Notes under the pieces: generated by a model
Seen by the model: the letters and a program-made list of their open reading frames with translations, nothing else
What the model was told of the DNA's origin: nothing
Database searches by the model: none
Assembly: GCA_037176845.1 (NCBI GenBank)
Contig: JAYKXP010000023.1
Coordinates: 434,001 to 498,000, forward strand
Length of the DNA: 64,000 bases
Direction of reading: 5' to 3'
Source: Paramarasmius palmivorus
Lineage: Eukaryota > Basidiomycota > Agaricomycetes > Agaricales > Marasmiaceae
Position numbers and translations under genes: made by a program
Part shown: in pieces, positions 12,582 to 23,522 of the stretch
Layout of the letters: every line of letters begins with the position of its first letter
Position numbering within the stretch: the stretch's first letter is position 1

Positions 12582-13225
12582 CATGAATTCTTTCTTCAGC
12601 TTGAAGTATATCTTCGTTACTTTCCTTTCGTATCATCTGGCATACATTGTCGGCGTGGCACAACCTCCACCTTAGCTTACCATCCCCATACAGTCTCTTC
12701 TCCGTGTACGTGGCCTCGATATTTCGTCGCTGTTTATCCTGGTGACCTATAAATGAGACTAGGCTTTCGGCATTACTAGTTGAATCAACGTCCAATCAGA
12801 CCTATGTACCTCGATGCCGCCATGAAATCATCAGCATTCATCCATAATAACATGTTCGGAACCAAAGGAGTAGTTCAAACCGTTGACATCCAGAAGGGCT
12901 GTGCAACACCGAATTTCAATGCGCCCATTACGGAAGAAACGGGATCTTGGATGGAAGGATTGTCCATCCTGATGTCGACTACAGGAAACTCTTCGATGAC
13001 TAAATTGTATGTAGGATATTTCTTGTAGCGTTACCTAAAAAATACTGACTCAGAGTTGCAGAGCTCGTAATGCTATCGAAGGTTCGACAACTCGAGTAGC
13101 CGACTGGCAAAGTGAGGGCGGCGTGTTGAGTAAGTCGGGAGGCACATCCGAGAACTTGACAACGCAATACTTGTTGTTGATTAACGAAGGGCAGCTCAAA
13201 AGGGCGTATCAGGATGGTAATCAAA
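12582..13225 (+). pseudogene. GH76 pseudogene, internally deleted
   Basis: It begins with a signal peptide (MNSFFSLKYIFVTFLSYHLA) similar to that of the intact gene and stops after AQPPP. The central part of the enzyme is missing. From about 12750 the family sequence resumes as LSALLVESTSNQTY, then shifts frame near 12806 into LDAAMKSSAFIHNNMFGTKG. The usual intron after SSMTKL is kept (13007-13063), followed by ARNAIEGSTTRVADWQSEGG. The C-terminal third and membrane anchor are absent. No enzyme can be made from it. Confidence 0.75.
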
Positions 13226-13319
13226 CTACCTACATTCCCTCGTTGTAGTAAATAGATGGTATTAGCCCAATTACACCGTGGGATAGGCCGTCTGGGACTC
13301 TAGATGAGACGCTGCTACT

Positions 13320-13338
13320 GTCGTCGTCGTCGTCGTCG
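13320..13338. repeat. GTC trinucleotide microsatellite
   Basis: Six tandem GTC units in non-coding DNA. Confidence 0.7.
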
Positions 13339-13560
13339 ATGAAGGTGCAGATACAGGCTGACATGTCTACGTAATCTACTCTAAATAAGACCAAACATGT
13401 CCTCCGGTATCCCCGATCCCCTACTACAACCGATGTACAGTAACTGGGGGCTTTACACAAAGAGATACGGTGATTTTCTATGTATGTAGAATGCAGCACG
13501 TGGGACAAGACGCATCATGTCGCTTTTTCGTTGATGTTCCAAGCGAGCGAAGGGCTTGTG

Positions 13561-14334
13561 AGGACCCCCGGTTATACCCTTAGAGGTCTGAGGCCGGACC
13601 CCCCATTTTTCATCCGGACGATCAAGGTCAAATTTTCATCCGGATTTCACCTCAGACCTCCGGACACCCAAATTTTCATCCGAACTTGTGCCTCATACCC
13701 CCAAAAAATCCCAAATTTTCTGCGCGCTTCGCGCGACAACCGTTTTTGCCCCTCGAAAAACCACCAATAACCATAAAGTCACCTATGATTTTTCATCGCC
13801 ACCGTCTTCCTACCAGGTCCCGGCTCTACTTCACCGGTCAGGCCTTCATCACGTCTTCATTGCGGAAATAATATATGGTTTTTGTTCATTGGTGGCAAGT
13901 ACAGATGTATGAGTGCCGAAATTAAAACAAAGTGAAGGCTGTCTCCCCAGGTGAGAGTTGCAATAAATTTTTATTGTTGAGCATCGCTTGAGCACGCCTG
14001 AACCACGCCAACAGCATTTCCCTAAAACTGTGTCTCAACACGTTCAACCACGTCTTGTCTGGCGTACATGGCATGATAGTCTAGTAGGTAGCACGCCTAC
14101 CTTTGTTGAGGGGTGTGCTGACTGGTAGTGAGTTCGAGCCTCTACCACTACCATAAATTTCATCCGGACCATACCTCATACCTCTCCCTGGGCAGTTTTT
14201 CATCCGGACGGTCGCCTCAGACCTTTCCAAAAAACCTCAAATTTTCATCCGAATTTGCCTCATAGATTCCCAAAATTTCCCAAGATTTTCATCCGGATCG
14301 GGCTCAGACCTCCGACGGTATAACCGGGGGTCCT
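13561..14334. mobile_element. MITE with 8-bp target duplication (774 bp)
   Basis: A perfect direct repeat GGCTTGTG (13553-13560 and 14335-14342) flanks ~35-bp inverted ends that begin AGGACCCCCGGTTATACC and differ at about five positions. Inside, TTTTCATCCGG or close variants recur at least seven times, in the same orientation in both halves. An 8-bp duplication fits hAT or KDZ-type transposases; I cannot choose. It encodes no protein and carries a tRNA-like block at 14070-14152. Confidence 0.8.
14070..14152 (+). other. tRNA-like block with pol III A and B boxes inside the MITE
   Basis: TAGTCTAGTAGG resembles an A box and GAGTTCGAGCC a B box at roughly tRNA spacing. The T stem pairs only partly and I see no good acceptor stem, so this is a tRNA relic or a SINE-like promoter rather than a functional tRNA. 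Confidence 0.4.
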
Positions 14335-14598
14335 GGCTTGTGCAGAAGGATCAAGCGGGGTCACTCGAGAATCAGTGAGACATTGATGCCGTCAATGTGG
14401 ACTTGGTTTTCGCGGATGAAATCAACAGTCTCCGAGAGAATATTTCGCCGGAACAGTGCCCAGATCTCCACACAGGGAATTTGCCAGTAAAGCTCTTGAT
14501 TTTTGCTCGGCAGGCTCATCGATTTCATCTTTATCGGGAACTCCCTACAGAATCAAGATTCAATTTGCTGCGGTGATGGATCTGTTACGGCAATACCG

Positions 14599-14626
14599 GC
14601 AGCTTCGAGGTATATATAGGGAGTCG
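14599..14626 (+). promoter_or_regulatory. TATA promoter of the F-box/LRR family
   Basis: GCAGCTTCGAGGTATATATA followed by GGGAGTCGT recurs almost unchanged upstream of the F-box genes starting at 14672, 47560 and 62313, about 50-60 bases before each start codon. The A/T core fits a TATA box. Confidence 0.6.
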
Positions 14627-14671
14627 TCACTCGTGTAGTGATACCCATCTGCGTGTCGCTCTAGCCCCAAC

Positions 14672-16262
14672 ATGACGTGAGTAAACAACCAAAATTCGCC
14701 AAGATAAGTAACGTTTTGATGAGAGACTGTTTAGATTATACATTCCTCCAGAAATCCTCACCGAAATCTTCATGGACGCTGTGGACACAAACGGCATCAC
14801 AGACCACGATCCTACCGTGGCCATGTCGTTGAGTACGGTTTGCTCCACCTGGCGTTCGGTAGCTCTCTCAGCATCAGCAATTTGGGCACGCATATCCGCT
14901 CGTATCAATTTACTGGGCCCAGACTATGTAGATTACCCTGCCGGCCTTTTGCCCCGACTTGAACTTCACCTGGCCCGGTCTCGGAGCGAGCTTCTTGACC
15001 TTACTTTGCAAATCGACAATTGGGTTCCCGAAGATGAACAGCGTGTCATCGACCACCTCTCAGCCAACGTCATCGACGCCCGCGAGCCCCTTCTCCTACT
15101 GAAGGCCATTCTATCCGAATCTCACCGTACCAAAAGAATATCCCTTCTCACAGATGGGACTTTCAGTCTTCATTACCTTCAAGCACTCTCCATCCTTCGT
15201 CTGTTCCCATGGGGAAATATGCAGTCAGTGGAGCTCAAACTCCCTTTTGGTGTTAATTCTAGGGACGAAACAATCGAGCTCGTCGAGGTGTTCGGTATCT
15301 CCAATCCCAATCTTCGTCATTTATGGTTCTCCGACACCCCAGAATCCTTTCCGAATCGTCTCTCGGACGTTTTTCCTTCTTCCCAAATCACTCATTTACG
15401 TGTTGAGCACACATTCAACCGGAGGTCCATCCTTTGCCTGTCACATTTCACAGGGCTGATTTCCGCGCGATTCGGTGTATCACAAGATGAAGATGACGAG
15501 GGCAGCGAGAACGAGGAACAAACACATCTTGTGTTACCGCATCTCCGTTCACTCACGCTTGATATCCGGGAAGGATACTCACGACCCGAGGCCGATCTCA
15601 ATACCACCAGTATCATCCACGACGCGCTCACTTTGCCTTCCTTGGAACATCTGGCATATACATGCGCTGCAGCCAAGATCGTATCCGATTATGATCCCGA
15701 GTCTGGGTCATCGATTTTCGTTAACTCCCTCTTACACATGCTCGCACGTTCCAGTTCCTCACTCTCATCGTTTCACCTCGAGGGCATACCAATAAAAGAT
15801 GCCGAAATGCTGCCGCTTTTGAAGCAGATGCCGCTTTTAGAAGAACTTGAGCTCCTAGAGGCGAGTAGATCCATACAGCAGCAGTCTCCTCATGGGGATT
15901 CTGGTCGCGATGTCATGGAGACAAGTCGATTGCTCGAGGCATTGACGTTGGCTTCTTCCAAAGACCAACTCTTACCGAGGTTGAGGCGAATCATCCTATG
16001 GACTTATACTCACTGGAAAAATGGACCTACCTTCGAGGCGTTCCTCGAGTCTCGGATAGGTGGTCAATCAGGCTCGAAGAATCGACCACTAGAATCTGCG
16101 TATTTGCATCTGGTGGACGAACACCAGGATGCGAAGTGGACTTTCGATCAGAGACGCTTGAAAGCGGTGCAGGAAGGGGGAATGGCGGTTAAACTTGTGC
16201 AGCATTTCGATCAGGACAATCTTGACAGTGATACGAGGACGATTTTATTTGGGTATGAGTGA
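14672..16262 (+). CDS. F-box/LRR protein, intact, 510 aa
   Basis: Exon 1 is only five coding bases (14672-14676, ATGAC). A 58-base intron follows, then one long exon 14735-16262. The protein opens LYIPPEILTEIF, the core of the F-box, which binds Skp1. Next come VCSTWRSVALS and a leucine-rich region to the C-terminus with motifs such as FGISNPNLRHLWFSDTPE and LVLPHLRSLTLDI. Such proteins serve as substrate receptors of SCF ubiquitin ligases; the target is unknown. The start was chosen because four paralogues share the same tiny first exon and splice site, and because a shared TATA promoter lies upstream. Two broken paralogues follow in the same orientation. Confidence 0.85.
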
Positions 16263-16514
16263 TTGGTATGGAAGCGCTGAGGAATGGTGCACGTTACTGG
16301 TATGATTTGGTCGTAATTGATTTGATTAATGCGTTCAAGATCTTTGTACTCGACATCTTATCTATTGACCATCGATGATACATGTTCTTGATGGAAGCTT
16401 AGGTTTTGATCGATCCGGTTTCCTGATAAGTAGCTTCGAGTATCTTCGAGTATATAAGGTCGAGGACTTGGACAACTTACGAGTACTGTCAGTCTCCATG
16501 TGATTTTGCCAACT

Positions 16515-16941
16515 ATGCAGTGAGTTTCGCGGCCTCGAGATGCGAAAAAAACTTGACAATACAACCTCCAGCGCAATCATTTCTCCAGAGATCCTAACAG
16601 AAATCTTTATCAGCAGTGTGGATATAAACTGCATTACAGATGATGATTTCACCCCAGCCATGTCTCTAAGTATGGTATGCTCTAGCTGGCGCTCAGTATC
16701 ACTCTCAACGCCAGCCATATGGGCATCCATCTCCGCTCATATCACTTTCCTGGGATCCGAATACTTCCAATACCCTAACGGCATCCTCCGACGCCTTGAA
16801 CTTCATCTAAACCGTTCTCGGAGTGAACCTCTTGAAGTCACTCTCCAGATCGACTGTTTGCCTTTCGAAAACGAAGGAGATGTCATTGGCTACCTTGGGG
16901 CTCCAATTGATGCTGCCAATATCATCGTGTTGATATTTTAA
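16515..16941 (+). pseudogene. Truncated F-box gene
   Basis: The tiny first exon (16515-16519, ATGCA) and intron 16520-16571 are kept. The second exon encodes ISPEILTEIFISSVDIN, the F-box, and the first leucine-rich segment, then ends in a stop after VIGYLGAPIDAANIIVLIF. It would give a ~124-residue protein with the Skp1-binding part but almost no substrate-binding part. It is either a truncated pseudogene or a dominant F-box-only fragment; the first is likelier. Confidence 0.7.
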
Positions 16942-17262
16942 GTGAGGAGCCGAAAGGATTTTAGCAACGACACATGCAGCGCAGTGCGTACAGTATCTAG
17001 TAACCTGAGGATTTATCCTTGGAGTAACTTGTGCCTCCCATAAGCCATTGCTATCTCTTGCTTCTGTCCACAGTGGTATCATCAATCCCATCACTTGAAA
17101 TAAACTATTCAAGCGCTTAGTACCTCGAACTTCCCGGTGCCAGAGTGCTGGTTCATTGCTTCTTTCCTGGTGTTATCGATCATCGATAGTTAAAGAAGCC
17201 TACTATAGAGTCAATGACTTTGAAGTACTGCCAAACTCTGTGTATGTGTGATTTCGGCAACG

Positions 17263-18137
17263 ATGCAGTAAGTGAGACTTCGAGATGCGAAAGGATTTGA
17301 CATGAGAACTTCCAGGTCATTCGTTCCTCCAGAAATTTTAACCGAAATCTTCATGAATGTTGTGGACTCTAACCGTATTACAGAGCAGTGGTTTGCTCTA
17401 TCTGGCGCTCTGTAGCGTTCTCAACACCCGCCATATAGCCACGCGGCTCCATTTCGAATTTCATCGGAGTGAACTTCTCAGCATCACTCTACAGATCAGC
17501 AAATTGCCTATTACACAAGCACCAGACATCGGCATCTACTAGTACGTTACTTTCCTAACTGATCTTGTCACGGCCAATACCATCGATACACAGCGACCTA
17601 CCGCTATTAAAGACTGTCTTTTTTGGATCCCCTCGCGTGGCGGAAGTGATCCCTGCTTCCACACACCACGTCAACACTAAACCATCTGTATTATTTGATT
17701 TCGATCCTTATTTTGCGGACGAGTTAGCCTCATCCGTCGAGCTGTTTTCCCCCTTCTTCCGGAATCACATATCTGCGTATAGACTATAAATTGGACACGA
17801 GATGTATTCGTTGCCTCGCGTATTCTCGGTATCTGCAGTGGAATAACAGCAGGGAGAACCTAACCCCAACAGGATCAGTCTCATGCACGACGTGCTTACC
17901 TTGCCGTCGCTGGAGTATCTGGCCGCATCAACTGGAGAAAAGTACACATCCATCGCTTCATTATCAGGAATGCTCGAACGTTCGAGATCTCCTCTCCTTT
18001 TCGTTACGTTCAAGGACATACCCGTAAGAGATATGGATTTAGTGCCGCTTTACGACTCGGAGCAGATGCCGTCGCTGATGAAATCCTTGGGTACAGTACG
18101 ATTGATTGGTAGGTTGCACCTGATATTTCGTGTTTGA
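17263..18137 (+). pseudogene. F-box/LRR pseudogene
   Basis: It keeps the same start architecture (ATGCA, then a GTAAGT intron to 17312) and FVPPEILTEIFMNVVDSNRI. A deletion removes the middle of the F-box, and a TAG follows at about 17414. Later pieces of the LRR region can still be read in different frames, for example LPSLEYLAASTGE (~17905) and MLERSRSPLLFVTFKDIPVR. Several frames and stops show that it is dead. Confidence 0.7.
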
Positions 18138-18222
18138 AGGGTTATAAGAACAGAGTTTCAATGGAATGGAATAGGGCGATAATACACAAGCCAAACGAGA
18201 TGAGCAAATCAAAATACTCCTT

Positions 18223-18987
18223 CTACTGCCTAGCAAACCTTCCATGCTTCTGCATCTGCTCATGCCTCTTCAACGCATCATCCCTTGAAAGCTTCGCTCC
18301 GCACGTTGGGCATTCAAACAACCTCTGTCCATGTCCCGCCCTAAAATGATCATGCAGACTCGTCGCTTTGCTCGTACACCCTTTCCATCGACATTGAAAC
18401 GGTTTTCCTTCTTCATGATGGGCTTTATTGATATGTGCACCGAGTTGACGACCACGAGCGGCGTATAGGGCGTTACAAGCTCTGTACGGTTGGCCGGGTG
18501 GGGAGATGTTCCATTGACAGTTCTTAGTGAGACTCGGAGTGTTTTGGGAGATGTGTGATTGGGAAGCTGGGGTCGAGGTGGTGTTGGTTGAAGAAGCGTT
18601 CGGAGCTTTGGCACGAGCTTCATCCGTGTCAGTATCCGGGTATTCCGATTCACTGTCCGTGTCTGCACTATCATCTTCGCTTCCGGAATCGATACGTTTG
18701 AACTTGGTGCCTCCGTTTGGAGATGGTGTGAAGCTGGCTGCTCGTTTGAGTGTTCTACGAAAAGGATATTATAATACTTGCTAAGAATATGGTATCACAA
18801 GACTGGAATGGAGTACTGACTTTGGTGTGGACACCGTGTTCCTTTTCGCAGAACTCGGTTCGGATTCGGAGTCTGATTCCGTTTCAATCACCTCTACTAC
18901 TGTGGAGCTGGATTTATTCAGTGAAAAGACCACTCGATTCGTCTGAGGAGCTACTCACATTTCGGTTTCTTTATCCGTAACAGGCAT
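18223..18987 (-). CDS. C2H2 zinc-finger protein, three exons, 215 aa
   Basis: The exons are 18959-18987, 18821-18907 and 18223-18754 (read downward), with GT-AG borders and consistent phase. The N-terminal half is acidic and serine-rich (ETESDSESEPSS, DSGSEDDSADTDSESEYPD). The C-terminal half holds a canonical finger FECPTCGAKLSRDDALKRHE (C-x2-C-x12-H-x5-H), preceded by a less regular finger FQCRWKGCTSKATSLHDHF and a possible third C/H set around YRACNALYAARG. The layout suggests a nuclear DNA-binding regulator, but the target is unknown. It lies between F-box pseudogenes and a DUF6534 gene and shares no visible promoter with them. Confidence 0.8.
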
Positions 18988-19442
18988 TTAGGTTGTCGTG
19001 GGCGATTTAGTTTTGCGACGGCTGAAATCCTTGCTCCATTAAATACTCATCCATGTCCCGTAAAGGGCCACAAAGGTTTCGGGCCACACTTGAGATGGTC
19101 CGTGCACCCTTTGATAAACAATCGTTGAAAGCGCATTTGAGCCACACGTTTTACCTCCATTTGTGGCGTAGTGGCTTATGTGGCGATAAACAAGCCAAGC
19201 TCAAAAGCATGGGTTTAGGCCTGCTATTCAACAAAATTCGAGGCCAGTCGAACTGAGGGAGTAAAAGCGGAGGTTATAACCGTAAGAGAAAGCCAATCAC
19301 TTTAATTCATGGTACTCTGGCAATTGAAAGCCCTGAAATACACTATAAACCCGATAGATCCACTTTTCTCACTATTTGAGTCGGTTCCTTTCAAACACAA
19401 ATGACTAGCCATTTATAAAGATAAATCGAGTGGCTTACTACT
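18988..19442. other. No gene recognised
   Basis: Spacer between the zinc-finger gene and DUF6534 copy A. A weak TGGCGTAGTGG box at ~19164 resembles the A box of the tRNA-like repeats at 45839, 47202 and 49393. The plus frame 19053-19256 has no recognisable domain. Confidence 0.35.
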
Positions 19443-21321
19443 TCAACTTCCGTTCTGCTTCGACCCGAGCTGTGCTAACTGGCAGATTAAAAGCATCAAT
19501 CTCTCAACGCATAACATACTCACGGCTTCAGTATCATCTGTATCCGCGACGGTATTCCTTACTCTGAAGGTTACGAGTTCCACTGTACGTTCAGGTGACT
19601 GGAAGGTTGTACGCCTTGAGTTGAGGCTAGATGACTAGATGAATACTAAGCTAGACCTATCACAGCTGAGTCTGACATACGTTGACAGTAGTGAGGTTAT
19701 AAACACTGATGGTGAGGTTCGAAATCAGCAAACTCGGCCTTGTCGGAATTTGGAGTAATCGAAATATCTTACAATAACAAAGGTTTTGGGAAATCGCCCA
19801 AAAGACGAGACTGTTGCGTTGGAGCGTGAACTAGAGGAGCGCTCAGCTGAGGTAGCGATGCACGGTGACTTTGGATGAGGACGTACGAAGAGCACAATAG
19901 TAATACTAGCGATGCTGTGACCATTTCAGGCTATTAGATCTCAAATGTCAAGCCGCTTACTCACGTCGTCAATGCCCCGGTATTAATCGTATATATGATG
20001 AGCTTGTTGATGAGGCTATCAGTGCTGAAGAAGGCGTTATAAATTTCGGGTTGTCAGTGCTTCGTGTAGCGTACCTCTTGATACCCGTGCGGCTCTTGTA
20101 AAGGTAGTATGATAATGCCAGGGTGCATATGATATCGTTCGCTATGAGAAGCGCGAATCCAGTCACAGTTAATGTCTGATATGGCGTAGTATGAATCTCG
20201 TTGACGTTGGGTATGAGGTATAGCTATGATTCACCATTGTAACTTTTGTTTGAAGTGCTTCGAAAACATCCATATTTGGTCTGCTGGTGCTATATGGAGG
20301 ATCGTGTTAGGGCATTCCCAGAGGTGATGATGATTGTTGACATGCAGGATAATGGATTCGACTGAGGATTGATGAGGGTGTGGCGCTGAACAGGGATTTA
20401 GAGCACGTACTGATGCACACAGCTATCCGTAATGATCACTTTCGATAACTAGATAGATACTAGTTTCGCGCACATACCTATTTCAGCGACCTTTAGTGTA
20501 CACTGTAAAGGATAGTCAAGAGACACGCATATGGACCATGTAGACGATAGTGCCTACCACGACTGTGGGTGTCATCCAATCCTTCTTGAAGCTAACTGAA
20601 ACACGTCAATTTTCGATTTTACTCGTTACTAAATCGCGGCATACGACGATAAATTCGCCACACGTAGAATGAGTGTACGATGAATTCGGTTACGACCTAG
20701 GTGTTCTGATGCTTGATTTTGAGGCCAAAGGAAAGGAAGAGCAAGTGTCGTACAGTAACTGGTATTCTGGCCTGTCCAGATTGAGTGATTGTATCAACTC
20801 TAATCAATAGTTAGACTCCTCACAATTTCACTCCTACCCGAATGAAAGGTGTAAGCAACGGTTACGAGGCAAAAAGAAGGGGTTCACGAACCAGATATAT
20901 GTGTTCAAAGGCGCTGGAACTCCAAAGTTGAGAATTAGTCGATAGTATACTGCATGAATGGATAGTATCTCAGCAGCTGTTCCGAGGGCCCTGTACATTA
21001 CGGATGTCAATGTGGGGATAAAGCCATTGGGTGAAGCGTACATCAATGCGAGAACCTAGTATATATCGATATGTTCGTCAAGATCCCGAAACATCCACGA
21101 CACAAAATGTTCACTCACGATAATCCGAAGCGAGATTCGATCATTGTAATTCTGGAAGTAAGACCATGTTTGAAGACATGTAACACCATATAACCTGCGT
21201 ATCTGGTGATAAGTGATCGCCTTGTAGAGTTGAACCAAGCGCAACTTTACCCTGTTGCAAAGAGGATACCTATCAAGTTTGCTCCCCAGGTGATTCCTAG
21301 GTCAAAAGGAATTGCCGTCAT
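19443..21321 (-). CDS. DUF6534 multi-pass membrane protein, copy A
   Basis: The start exon (21251-21321) reads MTAIPFDLGITWGANLIGIL. Later exons give LYGVTCLQTWSYFQNYNDRI, EILSIHAVYYRLILNFG, TEFIVHSFYVWRIYRR, SFKKDWMTPT, TGFALLIANDIICTLALSYY with YLYKSRTGIK, then STDSLINKLIIYTINTGALT and a tail ending GSKQNGS. This order of segments is that of Agaricomycete DUF6534 proteins: about seven helices and unknown function. Most borders are clean GT-AG. I could not phase the junction between the exon ending NTYIW and the one beginning VVTEF; against copies B and C there is a one-base difference there, so decay is possible. Copies B and C at 31.2 and 35.1 kb are close duplicates. Confidence 0.7.
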
Positions 21322-21779
21322 TGTGAGAAGAAAGGATTGGTGATAGCTGTACGCAACTCCTCGCTTTATATACCGCGCTATCCAATATGGGGAAGACGAT
21401 CACTAACAGCCTTTCGGGAAAGTCATCCAGAGCGGGATTTCATCAGGCGAGAAATACCAATATATACGCTCGGCATATAAGTGGCTGAAATTCTCCACAT
21501 AGCTCCATATTGTATTGGATGTTGAGCGGAAATATTGGTACTTCCCGTGCATGGATGAGCCGGAACGACACCAGAGCGGGAACCAGTAACGAGGCGATGG
21601 TCCATCAAGCTCAAGCATCAAGCGTAGGCGGGGTCAGATTCCTTGCCGAAATGCGGTTCCTTTCTGATCTATGCTATCTGTGTGTTTTCGGTTATCGATG
21701 ATAAAGGTATGAAAGTTCCCACTCATGCGTTTGACTCACTGAGGCTTCACTCAGTTGATTTCGCCACTCATCAACAGGG
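21322..21779. other. Shared 5' flank of the DUF6534 copies
   Basis: No gene. Parts (a GGTGATAGCT block and a CACTAACAGCC block) recur upstream of copies B and C, so the duplicated segments extend beyond the coding region. Confidence 0.4.
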
Positions 21780-23235
21780 CTGAACGTTCTAGACTGTGGT
21801 GCGAAGGGAGAAGCAGGAGATCATGATGGTAAGGAAGAAGGGCAGTCACGTTGGCTGTCACGTTGACAACACGTTGTGAGATTACGGCACGGGCTTCGCA
21901 ATCTTTTCTTTTTTTTTTTTTTCGCTACCACCATGTCTGTTCGTTTCTCAGTTCTGCACTACATGGTGAGCTTCGCCCATCCGTTCTCTTTTGCTCTCCT
22001 GCTTGACGCGCAGGGTCTAGGTGAACACCTGGAATGACAATGCCGATTACTACGACGGAGGTACAATTCCATTTTGTTCCGTCCCAGCCTGCTACGACTT
22101 GATATGCTCTGTTATTGCTAATGGTACGTTATTGTGCGACTTTGACTCCCCGCCGTCAGTATTACTCACATTCAACGACAGAGTCCCGGCTCCCTGTCAA
22201 CGCTTTCAACCGTAGACACCGCTTAGCGCTCAGACTACGACAGACTATTCAACGTCCGCATCCCATTACTAGCCGCTAGAGGTACATTCCCGGTTCTTTT
22301 CCTCCGCTCCTTTCGCCTATCTCTTTGTGTTCTAGCTATCAGGAATGCTTGGCATCGAACATGGAAAAGTGCGCTGTGGAGTTGCATGGGTAATGGTACG
22401 TCAACGCGTCAACACGCTGTTTTCACTCCCGTCCTCAGACCCACTCACATTCATCTGACAGCCCATCCTACATTCGCAGATGCTCGTCTCCGACTGAGCT
22501 TTACCCATTATTGCACGCATGAGGATCCCACAACAATGAATAGAGACAGTGCGTACCCATGCCTCTCCTTCCTATCTTTCCGCACACGCTCCATATCAGA
22601 CTTCAATCACTTCCACCCATTTCACCGGTATACAACTGCAAGAAATCTCGATCGATCGGAACCCAAACGACCACGTCGAACACACGACTCCTCCCCTTCC
22701 TTAACCATACTCAACGTCAACGCCAGGTCACCGTATTCGTCTCTTCTTCTAAGACATATGCCTTTTATTTCTCTGGGGCTGTCTACCTCTGGAACTCGGG
22801 AAGGGTGGAATTGCAGCGCCCAAAGTACGTATCCACTTCCTCTCCTCCGCATCGCTTGCTTATCATCGATACTAGAACTCGGCCTTCGTATACATACCCA
22901 AAGTGAAGAACTAATTTACACCCACCCGTCCATATCACCGAAACACCTAGGCTTCCTGCGCTCTCGAACCTCGAACCAGCACCCAAAGTGCAACAACCCA
23001 CCAAAATATCAAGAGACGTCACGGAACGATGGATGGAGGAAGCGAAGTGTTGGGGGTGTTCTTGGTCGAATGAAAAACGATGGGGAGCGAGAAGCGACGC
23101 GTTCTCTTCCGTACTATTGTATTCCTCGCATTTTGCGCTTCCTCACTCTATCACTATTCATGTTACACGTACAATTTCTATCTACCTATCGAACCACGGA
23201 AAACGAAACTAAAAAGATGGTGTAACGCTTGGGAT
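21780..23235 (+). repeat. Repeat unit R, copy 1
   Basis: The unit starts with a block around AGATCATGATGG and AGGGCAGTCACGTTGGCT, passes a run of T at ~21909, and continues as short blocks separated by GTACG donors and pyrimidine-rich tracts. It ends ~35 bases from a tRNA-Gly remnant at 23236. Other copies start near 33470, 37660, 46270, 49790, 55285 and 59340. A 279-codon frame at 22386-23225 runs through it but is not kept in the other copies. The function is unknown. Confidence 0.6.
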
Positions 23236-23271
23236 TGCATTAAGAGGGAATCGAACCCCCGGCGGGTCGAG
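23236..23271 (-). pseudogene. tRNA-Gly(GCC) 3' half, left of the YR element
   Basis: On the minus strand this holds the 3' anticodon stem CGACC, T arm GGGGGTTCGATTCCCTC and acceptor TTAATGC. The matching 5' half lies at 29760-29818 across a 6.5-kb insertion. The two halves pair with one G-U wobble, which supports a single gene split in its intron. Confidence 0.7.
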
Positions 23272-23522
23272 CTTTGATATTCCTCGATTTTAGACGAGCT
23301 TGCGAGTCTACAAAAGATTAATTGCATCAGTAGCAAGCTCAGCATGTTTTCGAAGCACTCACCGTCCCCGCGCCCCGCGCCGTAAGTGGGATATGCTCTC
23401 TCCACCGCCGAGGTCGCAAGTGAGAGAGCAGTGGTGAGTGCTGTCATCGTGTCAGCATGATTTCGTCATACTCGATTTCGTCATACTCACGGCATTCTCC
23501 GCAGATCCGTTACACTGGCGAC

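Noticed and set aside
13661..13912. Open frames across the MITE at 13.5-14.3 kb
   Set aside because: They are readings of the repeated TTTTCATCCGG sequence, without family resemblance.
15392..15676. Minus-strand frame opposite the F-box/LRR gene
   Set aside because: A shadow of the plus-strand LRR frame, which is conserved in paralogues.
22386..23225. 279-codon open frame in R copy 1
   Set aside because: Not kept in the other R copies, crosses several GT-AG intron-like stretches and shows no domain.
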